A stretch of 64,000 nucleotides of DNA from Gordonia hydrophobica NBRC 16057 (GCF_001592365.1 NZ_BCWU01000001.1:186001-250000), one strand, 5' to 3'. Counted from the first letter of the stretch, positions 25,339-34,963 are shown. The notes: generated by a model not told the origin, from the letters alone. Numbers and translations: made by a program.

Positions 25339-26232
25339 ATGACCGGCACGACCATTACGCTCACCAACGGCATCGAGATGCCGACCCTCGGACTGGGTGT
25401 CTTCCTCGCGCCGGCGGAGCAGACCGCCGAGGCCGTCAGCACCGCCATCGGTACCGGATACCGGCTGATCGACACCGCCGCCGCCTACGTGAACGAACGC
25501 GCCGTCGGCGACGGCATCCGAGCCTCCGGCGTGGACCGCGACGAGCTGTTCGTCACCACCAAGCTCTGGCCGGGCCAGTACGGCGACCGGGCGGTCCACG
25601 GCTTCGAGTCCAGCCTGGGTCGGCTCGGCCTGGACTACGTCGACCTGTACCTGCTGCACTGGCCCGTACCGACCGACTTCGACGCCACCGTGCAGGCCTA
25701 CCGGGCGATGGACGACCTGCGTGCCGACGGCCGGATTCGCGCCATCGGCGTCTGCAACTTCCTCCCGCACCACCTGCAACGCCTCGAGGACGAGACGGGG
25801 TTGGTGCCGACGCTGAACCAGATCGAGCTCAACCCGTTCTACACCCAGCCGGACACCCGGGCGGCCAACGCTGAGCGCGGCATCGTCACCCAGGCCTGGG
25901 CCCCGATCGGCGGCACTTACCAGCGCAAACAGGACGTGGTCACCAATGGCGCGCCAACTCCGCTGGAGCATCCGCTGATCACCGGCCTGGCCCAGAAGTA
26001 CGGCAAGACCCCGGCCCAGGTCGTGATCCGCTGGCACCTGGACCACGGCGTCTCCGCCATCCCGAAGTCGGTGCACGCGACGCGCATCGTCGAGAACTTC
26101 GACGTGTTCGACTTCTCGCTCACACTCGAGGAGATCGCCGAGATCGACGCCCTCGACACCGGAGTCCGCGCCGGCGGTGACCCTGAGAGCTTCACCGCGG
26201 ACAGCTACCCGACCGACATCGACGCTCAGTGA
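25339..26232 (+). CDS. Aldo/keto reductase
   Basis: 297-aa paralogue of the preceding gene with the full tetrad (I-D-T-A-A-A-Y, T-T-K-L-W, L-L-H-W-P) and the cofactor motif I-P-K-S-V. The start at ATG 25339 has GAAGGA at ideal spacing; GTG 25321 is less likely. It may form an operon with 24399 and is convergent with a second MmyB-type regulator. The substrate is unknown. Confidence 0.9.
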   Translation: MTGTTITLTNGIEMPTLGLGVFLAPAEQTAEAVSTAIGTGYRLIDTAAAYVNERAVGDGIRASGVDRDELFVTTKLWPGQYGDRAVHGFESSLGRLGLDYVDLYLLHWPVPTDFDATVQAYRAMDDLRADGRIRAIGVCNFLPHHLQRLEDETGLVPTLNQIELNPFYTQPDTRAANAERGIVTQAWAPIGGTYQRKQDVVTNGAPTPLEHPLITGLAQKYGKTPAQVVIRWHLDHGVSAIPKSVHATRIVENFDVFDFSLTLEEIAEIDALDTGVRAGGDPESFTADSYPTDIDAQ

Positions 26233-26286
26233 CGTCGTCGGGCTGCTGACCTGGACTCCCCATCGCCCCGTGACGTGCGCAGTCGA

Positions 26287-27237
26287 TCACTCCTCGCCGT
26301 GGGCAGAGCTGCCGTCGTTCGCTGCAGGGCCTCGCTGTGGTTCGAGCTCGGTGGTGGCCCAGCTGGCGAGCAGCGCGAGCCCGTCGGCCGACGCGGAGTC
26401 CGCAGGCGCGCTGAGAGCAGTCAGGGTCAAGCCCGGCTCGGCGGGCAGATCGAATGATTCGAACAGCAGCCGGAGTTCGCCGACGACGGGATGGTGGAAG
26501 ATCTTGGTGCCGTTGTGGTGCAGGCGTACGTCGTGCGAGGCCCACCGGACCCGGAAGTCGTCGCTGCGGGTGCACAACTCTCCGATCAGGTCGGTGAATC
26601 CCTTGTCGTACGGGCTTCGCGCGCCCTCGCGTCTGAGCAGCTGAACCGGGCTGTCCGCGGAGGAGTCGAAGTCCGGGTAGAAGTCGCGAGCCGCAGGGTC
26701 GAGGAAGCGGAACCGAGCCATGTTGGGCGGCGCGTGCCCGCTGGTGCGAGTGGGGCTGTCGAACATCGGTGCGTACAGCGCTCGGCCGAGCACATTGGCG
26801 GCGATCATGTCGAGACGGCCGTTGCGGATGTAGGCGGGGATCATCGTCATGCCATCGAGGATCTGCTGCACGGCAGGCCTGACCTTCACCTCGGCCCGGC
26901 GCGCGGCGGGGTGCCCGCGGTGGGCTCCGGGGCTTGCGGCACCGACCGCCCGCGCGAGGTCGTAGAGGTATGCCCGCTCCGCCTCGTCGAGCATCAGTGC
27001 GCGGCAGATGGCGTCGAGGACGCCGTCGGACGCCCCGGTGAGGGCGCCCTTCTCCAACCGCGTGTAGTAGTCGACGCTCACCCCGGCGAGCATCGCGGCC
27101 TCCTCGCGGCGCAGGCCTGGCACTCGGCGAATGCCGCCGAAGCGCTGCAGTCCGGCCTGTTCCGGGGTCACCTTGGCTCGGCGGCTGACGAGGAAGTCGC
27201 GGATCTCCTGGTTCCTGACGTCGCGCTGTGGGCTCAT
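26287..27237 (-). CDS. MmyB-like XRE transcriptional regulator
   Basis: 316-aa paralogue of the regulator at 23247, with helix-turn-helix L-R-R-E-E-A-A-M-L-A-G-V-S-V-D-Y-Y-T-R-L-E-K-G and the MmyB domain (A-N-V-L-G-R-A-L-Y-A-P-M-F). It is divergent from a decayed DHA2-type exporter gene at 27389 (151 bp between), which it probably once regulated. Confidence 0.85.
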   Translation of the reverse strand: MSPQRDVRNQEIRDFLVSRRAKVTPEQAGLQRFGGIRRVPGLRREEAAMLAGVSVDYYTRLEKGALTGASDGVLDAICRALMLDEAERAYLYDLARAVGAASPGAHRGHPAARRAEVKVRPAVQQILDGMTMIPAYIRNGRLDMIAANVLGRALYAPMFDSPTRTSGHAPPNMARFRFLDPAARDFYPDFDSSADSPVQLLRREGARSPYDKGFTDLIGELCTRSDDFRVRWASHDVRLHHNGTKIFHHPVVGELRLLFESFDLPAEPGLTLTALSAPADSASADGLALLASWATTELEPQRGPAANDGSSAHGEE

Positions 27238-27388
27238 GCCTGAATGATATTTCCGCAGGCCCTCCGCTGACAGGCCCTGCACGACCCCCGGATGAACAGG
27301 ATCTGTCGGCATCTCCGGTGATCCGGTGCAGTGGATGACGACGGCCGCGTCGGCCGGAATCCGACCCATGTGAAGGGACGTCAGCAGG

Positions 27389-28809
27389 ATGAGCATCACG
27401 AGCACGACAACCACTGCCACCGCACCCGAGATCCGTCCCAGGGTCACGCTCGTCGCGGCGACGCTGGTGTTCTTCGTGATCACCTTGGATGCGGTGATCG
27501 TCAACGTCGCGTTGCCGTCCATCCGTGATGAGCTCGGCGGCGGCATCGGTGGGCTGCAGTGGATCGTCGACGGCTACACCCTCCTGTTCGCGGCGCTCCT
27601 GCTGTCGTGCGGGTCGCTGACCGACCGGATCGGCGCGAAGCGCGTGCTGGTGTGGGGCACGATCCTGTTCGTGCTCGCCTCGATCGCCTGCGCGCTCGCG
27701 CCGTCCATGACCGCGTTGGTGGCCGCCCGGTTGGTGCAGGGCAGCGCGGCGGCCGCGATGATGCCGTCCTCCATGTCGTTGCTCAACCACGCCCACCCCG
27801 ATCCGGTGTGACGAACCCGAGCCGTCGCGATCTGGGCGATGGGCGGCGCGCTCGCGTCGTCGGCCGGCCCGGTGCTCGGCGGGCTCCTCACCATGGTCAG
27901 CTGGCGGCTGATCTTCTTCGTCAACCTGCCGGTCGGAATCGTCGCGTTGCTGCTGATCGCCCGCACCACCCCGACAAGCACGCACAACGCCCCGATCGAC
28001 TGGACAGGTCAGATCACCGGCGTCGTCGCGATGGCCGCGTTGACCTTCGGCGTGATCGATGCCGGGGCGTCGAGTTTCACCTCCGCGCAGGTCGAGATCG
28101 CCCTCGTGGCCGCTGCTGCGTCGGCGGTGGCGTTCATCGTCCTGCAGCGGAGGGTGGCGCACCCGATGGTGCCGCCGGACCTCTTCCGGGACCGCAATGC
28201 GGTGGTCAGCGTGCTGATCGGGTTCGCGTTCATGGTCGGCTTCTACGGGCTCCCGTTCGTGATGAGCTTGACGTTGCAGCAGCATCGGGGCCTGACCGCG
28301 CTGGCCACCGGACTCGTGTTCTTGCCGATGATGCTCGTCGGCCTGCTGCTCACCCCGTTCACACCCCGCCTCGGGGAGCGACTGGGCCGCAAGGTTCTGA
28401 TCGTGGGCGGACTGCTGATGATGGCCGTCGGCATGGCGGCGCTGGCGCTCCTGCCGGACGCGTCGCTGTGGCTGGTCTCAGCGCTCATGGTCCTGACCGG
28501 CCTGGCCGGCCCCTGGTCAGTCCGCCGACGACAGCGATCCTGTTCGAGAGCGTGCCCGCTCACCGCGGCGGCGTGGCGTCCGGCGTGTTCAACACCAGCC
28601 GACAGATCGGCGGGGCGATCGCCATCGCCGTATTCGGCCTGCTGCTCAGTGCGGGGACCTTTCCGACCGGGCTGATCGCGAGCCTGCTCACCGTATCGGG
28701 GATCGCCCTGCTCACCGCGGTCGCCGCGCTGCTGCTGCGACCGCGGGTCCACAGCGCCGCCGGCTCCGTGCAACCGAGCGCCGGCAACGCCGGCTTCGAG
28801 CCTGGCTGA
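27389..28809 (+). pseudogene. DHA2-type MFS drug exporter, broken by a stop and a frameshift
   Basis: The translation follows a 14-TM multidrug exporter closely: D-A-V-I-V-N-V-A-L-P-S-I near the start, motif A-like G-S-L-T-D-R-I-G-A-K-R, and motif C-like S-S-A-G-P-V-L-G-G. Two lesions interrupt it. TGA at 27809-27811 lies in frame between H-P-D-P-V and R-T-R-A-V-A-I-W, where relatives have Arg, so it looks like CGA to TGA. A one-base loss near 28515 shifts the frame before the last two TM segments (F-E-S-V-P-A-H-R-G-G). It cannot make an intact transporter. The UGA is not a selenocysteine candidate because no SECIS-like loop follows. Confidence 0.85.
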
Positions 28810-28864
28810 CGAATCAACTCGCGCAGGGTGGCACCTGCTGGCATCCTGAGTATTCTCATATTCC

Positions 28865-29530
28865 ATGGATTCATGGAATAGAGAACCAGTCGACAAGGAG
28901 ACTGTGTTCGAGGTCTTCGCCGAGGCGGTCAAGGCGACAGCGAACGGCCGCAGGCTCGAGCTCATGGAGCTCATGGCCCAGGGTGAGCACTCGGTCGACG
29001 AACTCGCTCGCCTGACAGGCATGGCGATGACGACGGCGTCGGCACACCTTCAGACGCTGAATCGGGCGGGCCTGGTGAGCAAGCGCCGAGAGCGGACGTC
29101 GATCTACTACAGGATCAGCGGCGACGACGTCGCCGAGTTGTACACGGCAGCCAAGCGCGTCGCCCTGAACCGGTATCCCCGACTGCGCGAGGTCGTCGAC
29201 GCGTACATGGGGCAGCCGCGCGCCCAGGGGCCGGTCATCGACCCCGCCGCCGTGACGTCGGAGATGTACGTCATCGACGTGCGTCCGGTCGAGGAGTACG
29301 AGGCCGCGCATTTCCCCGGCGCGGTGTGCCTCCCGCTGGCCGAGTTGGAGGAACGCATCGACGAGGTCCCCAAAGGTCGGGAGATCGTCGTCTACTGCCG
29401 CGGCGAGCTGTGCCGGCTGGCGCGTGAGGCCGCCGTGCTGCTACGCGCGCACGGCCTCGACGCGAAGGCGATGGACGAAGGCATCGTCGAATGGCGCGCA
29501 GGCAAGGAGATCGATCTTGGAGTCGCTTGA
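28865..29530 (+). CDS. ArsR-type regulator fused to a rhodanese domain
   Basis: 221-aa fusion. Residues about 15-95 form an ArsR winged helix (A-N-G-R-R-L-E-L-M-E-L-M then T-T-A-S-A-H-L-Q-T-L). Residues about 110-215 form a rhodanese domain with the active-site loop C-R-G-E-L-C. This architecture senses sulfur species or redox-active metals. It overlaps the following MFS gene by 14 nt, so the pair is translated together and probably autoregulated. Confidence 0.9.
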   Translation: MDSWNREPVDKETVFEVFAEAVKATANGRRLELMELMAQGEHSVDELARLTGMAMTTASAHLQTLNRAGLVSKRRERTSIYYRISGDDVAELYTAAKRVALNRYPRLREVVDAYMGQPRAQGPVIDPAAVTSEMYVIDVRPVEEYEAAHFPGAVCLPLAELEERIDEVPKGREIVVYCRGELCRLAREAAVLLRAHGLDAKAMDEGIVEWRAGKEIDLGVA

Positions 29531-30791
29531 TATCAGCAACCGGGAACGCTCGGACGCTGTCGAATCCGAACGGGCACGGGTCCACAAACGGACACTGACC
29601 GTGGTCATCGTCAGTCAGATCCTCGGCGGTGCGGGCCTGGCGGCCGGTATCTCCGTCGGAGCGCTGCTGGCCCAGGACATGCTCGGCTCCGACGCCCTGG
29701 CCGGCCTGCCGACCGGATTGTTCACTCTCGGGTCTGCGCTAGCCGCATTCCTGGTGGGCCGTTCCACACAGCGGTTCGGCCGCCGCATGGGTCTCGCCTA
29801 CGGATTCATCGCAGGAGGCGTCGGCGCGCTCGGCGTCGTCATCGCGGCAGTCGCCGACAATGTCCCGTTGCTGTTCGCCGCGCTGTTCCTCTACGGATCG
29901 GGCACCGCAACCAACCTGCAAGCCCGTTACGCCGGCAGCGATCTCGCGCCGGAGAGCAGACGCGGTTTCGGCACCAGCATGGCCATGGTGGCCACCACGA
30001 TCGGAGCCGTCGCGGGACCGAACCTCATCGACCCGATGGGCCGCGTCGCTGAGTCCATGGGCGTGCCGACCCTGGCCGGGCCGTTCATCCTCGCCGCCGT
30101 CGCCTACACGGCCGCGGGGCTGGTGCTGTTCGTCTTCCTGCGGCCCGACCCGTACCTGCTGGCCAAGCGCATGGCGGTCGAGGCCGCAGCGCACGGAACC
30201 GACGCGGCGAGCGGCGCGGTCCCGAAGGTCGGGATCGGTGCGTACGTGGGGGCGACTGTGATGGTGCTGACCCAATTGGTGATGGTCGCGATCATGACCA
30301 TGACACCTGTTCACATGCGCGCCCACCACCACGAGATCGCCGCAGTCGGGCTCGTGATCGGCATGCACATCGGAGCGATGTGGCTGCCCTCGCTGGTCAC
30401 GGGAAGCCTCGTGGACAAGCTCGGCCGCACCCCCGTCGTCATCGCCTCGGGCGTCACGCTGCTCCTGGCCGGGGTGCTCGCCGCAACCGCGCCGGCCGAC
30501 TCGCTCGGGCTGCTGATAGTGGCACTCGTGCTGCTGGGCGTCGGCTGGAACTTCGGCCTCGTCTCCGGCTCGGCGCTCGTCGTCGACGCCACGGTGCCGC
30601 AGAACCGGCCGCGCACCCAGGGGACGATCGACGTGCTCATCGCGCTGTCCGGAGCCGGCGGCGGCGCGATGTCCGGCGTCGTCATGTCTGCCACCAGCTA
30701 CCAGGCACTGTCGCTGGGCGGAGGTGTCATCGCCCTCCTGCTCATCCCGGTCCTGCTGTGGGCCCGAGGTCGCCACGCTGTCGTCGCCTGA
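29517..30791 (+). CDS. MFS transporter coupled to the ArsR-rhodanese regulator
   Basis: 424-aa membrane protein with about 12 hydrophobic segments. It shows F-L-V-G-R-S-T-Q-R-F-G-R-R-M-G between TM2 and TM3 and a second R-F-G-R-R/L-G-R-T-type loop (L-V-D-K-L-G-R-T) between TM8 and TM9. TTG 29517 is the best start (AAGGAGA upstream, no other in-frame start before the first TM). Substrate unknown; the regulator suggests sulfite, thiosulfate or metal-related stress. Confidence 0.8.
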   Translation: MESLDISNRERSDAVESERARVHKRTLTVVIVSQILGGAGLAAGISVGALLAQDMLGSDALAGLPTGLFTLGSALAAFLVGRSTQRFGRRMGLAYGFIAGGVGALGVVIAAVADNVPLLFAALFLYGSGTATNLQARYAGSDLAPESRRGFGTSMAMVATTIGAVAGPNLIDPMGRVAESMGVPTLAGPFILAAVAYTAAGLVLFVFLRPDPYLLAKRMAVEAAAHGTDAASGAVPKVGIGAYVGATVMVLTQLVMVAIMTMTPVHMRAHHHEIAAVGLVIGMHIGAMWLPSLVTGSLVDKLGRTPVVIASGVTLLLAGVLAATAPADSLGLLIVALVLLGVGWNFGLVSGSALVVDATVPQNRPRTQGTIDVLIALSGAGGGAMSGVVMSATSYQALSLGGGVIALLLIPVLLWARGRHAVVA

Positions 30792-30811
30792 CTGCGGCGT
30801 CCCTTAGGGGA

Positions 30812-31009
30812 TCAGGCGCGCTCAGAGGTTGTTCTGTGTCGGAACGCGGTGGAGTGGTTGCGTGTTCGACTCGCAGTACTTCCAACAACCGCCGTCCCGT
30901 GCGTGATTCGCTGTGCGCCGCAGGTGCAGGACTCGTACACGATGGTGCCCTCGCTTGTCGGGTGAGCCGACCTGACAAACCATGCGTGGTCGTGAAGTTC
31001 GATGTCCAT
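30812..31009 (-). CDS. Possible small protein with a cysteine pair
   Basis: 65-codon frame beginning MDIELHDHAWFVRSAHPTSE, then S-C-T-C-G-A-Q-R. The pattern H-A-W...H-P-T-S-E-G...C-x-C-G resembles small actinobacterial proteins of unknown role. A weak AGGAT precedes ATG 31009. The Ser/Thr/Arg-rich tail may be read-through of a frameshifted end. Confidence 0.4.
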   Translation of the reverse strand: MDIELHDHAWFVRSAHPTSEGTIVYESCTCGAQRITHGTAVVGSTASRTRNHSTAFRHRTTSERA

Positions 31010-31226
31010 GGGGGATCCTGTCTTTCGATGTCTGACGGGCGCGTACTCGGTCCACGTCCGCGGTTGTGAGAATGAGGCGATGGTGACGGCGGCGGGTCGA
31101 GTCGGTGCGCCGGTGATGGCGGTCATCACACGCACTAACAGGCGCGCAGCGAGAATGTAGGCGCTCGGGCCCGTCGGAGCGCGGTTGATGATGACGTTCA
31201 CATGTCAACCGTGATGCAATGGGTCA
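31010..31226. other. Spacer with no clear gene
   Basis: No supported reading frame. It presumably carries the promoter of the CGNR protein and the start signals of the small minus-strand gene. Confidence 0.3.
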
Positions 31227-31745
31227 GTGCAGTTCAACCATGACAATATGACGGGGCCTCTGCTGGCTGCGGAGCTGGCGAGCCTGGCTGCGGACGCGTG
31301 GACAATCGGCGGCGCGGAACGCACCTTGGAGTGGCACAGAATTCGTCGCGCCGAGCTTTCCCAGGAATCCTCGGAGCGGCTACGACAGTGGGCTGTGCAA
31401 TTGAGGTCTGTGTTTTCGGCCGGGAATGAAGAATTGCGGTACCGGGAGATCAATCGCCTGCTGGAAGCTGGCACGACGCGTGCTTACCTCACGACGCACG
31501 ATGGCCTGAAACCGCACCTGCACTTCACTTCTGACGATGACGATGTCGTTGCTCGGGTGAAAGCCGTGACGGCTGGCGGGTTGGCGCTCTTCACTGTGGA
31601 AGCCGAAGGTGGGCGCCTCGGTGCGTGCACGCGGGCGGGGTGCCCTCAGGTGTTCGTTGATACGAGCAGGAACGGCCGTCGCGCCTTCTGCAGTGCGAAG
31701 TGTGGGAACTATGTCGCAGTCCGTCGTCATCGCGGGCTGACGTAG
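31227..31745 (+). CDS. CGNR zinc-finger protein (ABATE-like)
   Basis: 172-aa protein. The N-terminal helical region corresponds to the stress-induced ABATE domain. The C-terminus has C-x4-C (CTRAGCPQVF) and C-x3-C-G-N (CSAKCGN), a treble-clef zinc site. The usual C-G-N-R ends here as C-G-N-Y followed by V-A-V-R-R-H-R, so the signature arginine is replaced. Probably a DNA-binding regulator. GTG start; an ATG at 31248 is possible. Confidence 0.75.
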   Translation: MQFNHDNMTGPLLAAELASLAADAWTIGGAERTLEWHRIRRAELSQESSERLRQWAVQLRSVFSAGNEELRYREINRLLEAGTTRAYLTTHDGLKPHLHFTSDDDDVVARVKAVTAGGLALFTVEAEGGRLGACTRAGCPQVFVDTSRNGRRAFCSAKCGNYVAVRRHRGLT

Positions 31746-31797
31746 TCACTGGTTGCTCTACGCCGGAACTCGGTGGGGATCCGTGCGCAACTGCGAT

Positions 31798-32238
31798 TCA
31801 CTCGACGACCGGCCGTCGCCGAGTTGCTTTGACCTGCCCGCGACGGGTCTTCGCGTCAAGGCGGCGACGCTGAGAGCCCTTGGTCGGGCGCGTCGGGCGG
31901 CGAGGCACCGGCGGCGCGACGGCGTCGCGCAGCAGTCGTGCCAGGCGTTCGCGCGCGGCGATGCGATTGCGACGCTGCGCCCGCTCCTCCGATGCGGCGA
32001 TCGTCAGGACGCTGCCGTCGAGCCGCGGCCCGAGGCTGCGCATCACGCGCGCTCGCTGGGCGTGGTCGAGAGCGGACGTCGTGGCCAGATCGAGGCTGAG
32101 TTGAACGCGGGAATCGGTCGTATTGACACCCTGACCGCCGGGTCCGGACGAACGGGAGAACTGCTCGATCAACTCCGACGCCGGAACCCGGATGCCGCGA
32201 GGGCAGCCGGGTCCCGGTGCAATGAGCAGATCGTCCAC
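31798..32238 (-). CDS. arfB: ArfB-like peptidyl-tRNA hydrolase
   Basis: 146-aa release-factor-like protein with the GGQ catalytic motif in S-S-G-P-G-G-Q-G-V-N (about residues 30-39) and a basic tail (K-G-S-Q-R-R-R-L-D-A-K-T-R-R). It rescues stalled ribosomes by entering the empty A site and hydrolysing the peptidyl-tRNA. Length and layout are standard for the family. Confidence 0.9.
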   Translation of the reverse strand: MDDLLIAPGPGCPRGIRVPASELIEQFSRSSGPGGQGVNTTDSRVQLSLDLATTSALDHAQRARVMRSLGPRLDGSVLTIAASEERAQRRNRIAARERLARLLRDAVAPPVPRRPTRPTKGSQRRRLDAKTRRGQVKATRRRPVVE

Positions 32239-32289
32239 GCGACCATCATCGCGTGCCGACTGCGGTCGACGCGAATGAATTCCGGTCGG

Positions 32290-32868
32290 TCAGCCGGCGC
32301 GGCCCACCTCGGTGGCCTCGGGGACCTCGATCAGCCGTCCCGTCGCCACGTCGTAGATGTAGCCGTAGACCGGGATCCCGCTCGGCACCAGCGGGTGCGC
32401 TTTGATGCGGCGCACGTCTTCGGTGACGCTGGCGGCCTGGTCGGCGATGGTCAGCCAGTCGATGTAGTCGCCCTCCCGCGAGCCCGGACCCGCACCGACA
32501 TCGGTGAAGCCGTCGGCTCCGATCTCTGCGGTCTCGAGGCTGCTGGCGAGGAGCCCGCGGATCACGTCGTCGGTGAACAACTCCATACCGCAGTCGCGGT
32601 GGTGAATGACGAACCATTCCTTGGTGCCCAGCAGCTTGTACGAGATCACCAGCGAGCGGATGGCGTCGTCGCTGGCCCGCCCGCCTGCGTTGCGGATCAC
32701 GTGCGCGTCGCCCTCGGACAAGCCGGCGTATTTCGCCGGATCCAGGCGGGCGTCCATGCACGTCAGGATGGCGAAGCCACGTGCCGGCGGCATCGCCAGC
32801 TGACCCTTGTCGCCGAAACTGTCGACGTAGGCGTCGTTGCTGGACAGAACCTCTTCGAGGATGGACAC
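32290..32868 (-). CDS. Beta-class carbonic anhydrase
   Basis: 192-aa enzyme interconverting CO2 and bicarbonate. The zinc ligands and dyad are in C-M-D-A-R (about residues 37-41) and H-H-R-D-C (90-94). Length is typical of the short bacterial type. Its neighbours do not form an operon with it. Confidence 0.85.
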   Translation of the reverse strand: MSILEEVLSSNDAYVDSFGDKGQLAMPPARGFAILTCMDARLDPAKYAGLSEGDAHVIRNAGGRASDDAIRSLVISYKLLGTKEWFVIHHRDCGMELFTDDVIRGLLASSLETAEIGADGFTDVGAGPGSREGDYIDWLTIADQAASVTEDVRRIKAHPLVPSGIPVYGYIYDVATGRLIEVPEATEVGRAG

Positions 32869-33073
32869 AGATCACTCCCTGACCGAAAAATGAATGGTGA
32901 AGTGAGCATAAGTACTCGTCCGGGAGGTTCCCATCATTGAAATCTGCGTGAGAGAAACTCTGGCGGACGTGGCATTAGGTCGTCCTAACCCGATCCTCCA
33001 CGCGGCACTGTCCGGCAAGGGCGCAGATATCCGCTGACGACCGGGGCAGGTGCGATCGATTTAAGGTGGTCCC

Positions 33074-33979
33074 GTGGCGAACATCTTCACCGGCCTCAGC
33101 GCGTTTCCGCTGACTCCACTCACAGACGACGTGGTCGACGAACAGTCCTTCGTCGGTCTCGTCGAATCCGTTGTGGCCGCAGGCGTCGACTCCATCACGG
33201 CGCTGGGCTCGACGGGGTCGTACGCCTACTTGACGGCCGACGAGCGGGCTCGCGTCGCCCGGCTCGCCGTGGACCATGCCGGAGAGGTGCCGGTCATCGT
33301 CGGCGTCGGGGCGCTGCGGACCTCGCAGGTCCTCGCCAACGTCGACTCTGCACAGGAGGCGGGCGCCGCCGGCGTGCTGCTGGCCCCGGTCACGTATCAG
33401 CCACTGACGCACGACGACGTCTTCGAACTCTTCCGGACGGTCAGTGAGTACACCGACCTCCCGATCGTCGTCTACGACAACCCCGGCACCACCCATTTCC
33501 ATTTCAGTAACGAGCTCTACGCCCGCCTCGCCGAACTGCCGGGTGTCGCCTCGATCAAGATCCCCGGCGTCCCGGGCGACGCGGAGGCCGCACGGCGACA
33601 CGTCGCTGCAATCCGCGCTGTGGTCCCGGAGCATGTCACGATCGGTGTCTCCGGCGATGCGTCCGCCGCGAACGGACTCAATGCCGGCTGCCAGGCCTGG
33701 TACTCGGTGATCGCGGGCACCCTCCCGTCGCCTGCGGTGGAGATCACCCGCGCTGCGCGCCAGGGGCGTGCGTCCGACGCCGTCGCCGCGTCGGATCGGC
33801 TGGCGCCGCTCTGGGACCTGTTCGTCGAATTCGGCGGCAGCCTGCGCGTGATGGCTGCGATCGCCGAAGAACGCGGGCTCGCTCCGCGCGGCTGCCTGCC
33901 GCTGCCGATTCAGCCGCTCGATGACGACCAGCGTGCGCGGATATCCGTCGTCGTGGACGCCCTCGGCCTCGACGATTGA
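33074..33979 (+). CDS. Dihydrodipicolinate synthase-family aldolase/lyase
   Basis: 301-aa class I aldolase of the DapA/NAL superfamily. The G-S-T-G-S-Y substrate loop (usually G-T-T-G-E), the Tyr in V-Y-D-N-P-G-T-T and the Schiff-base lysine in S-I-K-I-P-G are all visible. Departures from DapA and lack of lysine-biosynthesis neighbours suggest a catabolic 2-keto-acid aldolase or dehydratase rather than true DapA. Confidence 0.8.
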   Translation: MANIFTGLSAFPLTPLTDDVVDEQSFVGLVESVVAAGVDSITALGSTGSYAYLTADERARVARLAVDHAGEVPVIVGVGALRTSQVLANVDSAQEAGAAGVLLAPVTYQPLTHDDVFELFRTVSEYTDLPIVVYDNPGTTHFHFSNELYARLAELPGVASIKIPGVPGDAEAARRHVAAIRAVVPEHVTIGVSGDASAANGLNAGCQAWYSVIAGTLPSPAVEITRAARQGRASDAVAASDRLAPLWDLFVEFGGSLRVMAAIAEERGLAPRGCLPLPIQPLDDDQRARISVVVDALGLDD

Positions 33980-34030
33980 TTTCCAGAGATCGGGGACGTG
34001 CGCTCCCTTCGAGGACTTCCACGCAGCGCT

Positions 34031-34094
34031 GAAAACTGCGTGGTCAGCGACCCTCGACGGCAATGTTCCGTCGGACGGGCGTGAGCGGACAGTT
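34031..34094. repeat. 64-bp palindromic dispersed repeat, copy 1
   Basis: About 83% identical over 64 aligned bases to 52301-52364, including an unbroken core of CGACGG-CAATGTT-CCGTCGGA type. Each copy is an imperfect palindrome running from AACTGC to GCAGTT. This one lies between convergent genes and may serve as a terminator or belong to a REP-like family. Confidence 0.75.
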
Positions 34095-34177
34095 TGTGGG
34101 AACGACATCGCCTCGCGCGCCGGCAGCGCTCGACCAAGCCGAGGTGACCGTCACCGGGAGGTGGGGCCCGTCTCGTT

Positions 34178-34858
34178 CTAGTCGGGCCTTGTCGGCTGAA
34201 GCAAGGCGTGCGTCTGCGCGGTGGTCAGCGCTCCGATGGGGAGCTCGGACGTGCGGGCGTCGGCGCGCATGCCGTCGAGGGCGATCCAGAGATAGCGCCG
34301 GTACAACTGGTCGACGTCGTCGAGGTGTTCGAGTCGAGGACCGTCTTGAGCAACGGTCGCGACGGCGGTGCAGGCGATCTGGAGGAAGATCAGGTCGGTG
34401 CCGGTGACGTCGTCTCGGAGCGCGCCTGAGTCCCTTGCGCGCTCGGCGACTCGATTGACCAGGGGTGCCAGCCGGTCTCGGGCCTCGTCGTACTGCGTCG
34501 GTCGGCCGTGCCTCCCGGCGAAGATCTGCGCCATGCCGCGATCGCGGGTCTGCAGGGCCAACGACTGTTCCAGATACTGCACCAGGCCGTCCCACGGGTT
34601 CGGGTGGACCAGCGCCTCGTGCAGGATCTGCTCCATCTCCTCGTTCTGGCGCTCGAGGATCGCGTCGATGAGCTCTTCCTTGTTGGCGAAGCGCCGGTAG
34701 GCGGTGCCGACTCCGACGCCCGCGTGGTGAGCGACGTCGTTGAGCGTCACCCCGAGGCCGCGCTGGGCGAACAGTGCCCGCCCGGCGACCAACAGGCGTT
34801 CGCGGTTGGCGGCGGCATCCTTCCGGAGGTGCTGATCGGTCGACGGCACGGAGGTCAT
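34178..34858 (-). CDS. TetR-family repressor
   Basis: 226-aa regulator with helix-turn-helix L-N-D-V-A-H-H-A-G-V-G-V-G-T-A-Y-R-R-F (about residues 38-56). It is divergent from an aldo-keto reductase; a palindromic site lies in the 105-bp gap, so it likely represses both genes until an aldehyde, quinone or similar ligand binds. Confidence 0.9.
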   Translation of the reverse strand: MTSVPSTDQHLRKDAAANRERLLVAGRALFAQRGLGVTLNDVAHHAGVGVGTAYRRFANKEELIDAILERQNEEMEQILHEALVHPNPWDGLVQYLEQSLALQTRDRGMAQIFAGRHGRPTQYDEARDRLAPLVNRVAERARDSGALRDDVTGTDLIFLQIACTAVATVAQDGPRLEHLDDVDQLYRRYLWIALDGMRADARTSELPIGALTTAQTHALLQPTRPD

Positions 34859-34878
34859 GCATCAAACCCTACATTAAG

Positions 34879-34895
34879 CGGATACGTGATATCCG
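34879..34895. promoter_or_regulatory. Palindromic TetR operator
   Basis: CGGATA-CGTGA-TATCCG in the divergent gap, with partial repeats of CGGATA and ATACGTG around it. It is 20 bp upstream of the tetR start. Confidence 0.7.
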
Positions 34896-34963
34896 AATAC
34901 GTGCTACCGTTGATGATACGGATAGATCGCATCCACTTCATCGGCTCTCGAGAGGTTCAGGAC

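Noticed and set aside
27809-27811. In-frame TGA in the exporter as a second selenocysteine
   Set aside because: Relatives have Arg here, no GGTCT-type loop follows at 18 nt, and the gene has another frameshift.
26192-28285. 697-codon minus-strand frame across the regulator and exporter
   Set aside because: It runs in a different frame through the regulator and antisense to the exporter; His/Arg/Asp-rich shadow.
30833-31790. Similar GGTTG..CGGAAC..CGGTGG stretches at 30833 and 31749 as a repeat flanking the CGNR gene
   Set aside because: About 21 of 27 bases match but similarity ends abruptly and there is no target duplication; could be chance in GC-rich DNA.
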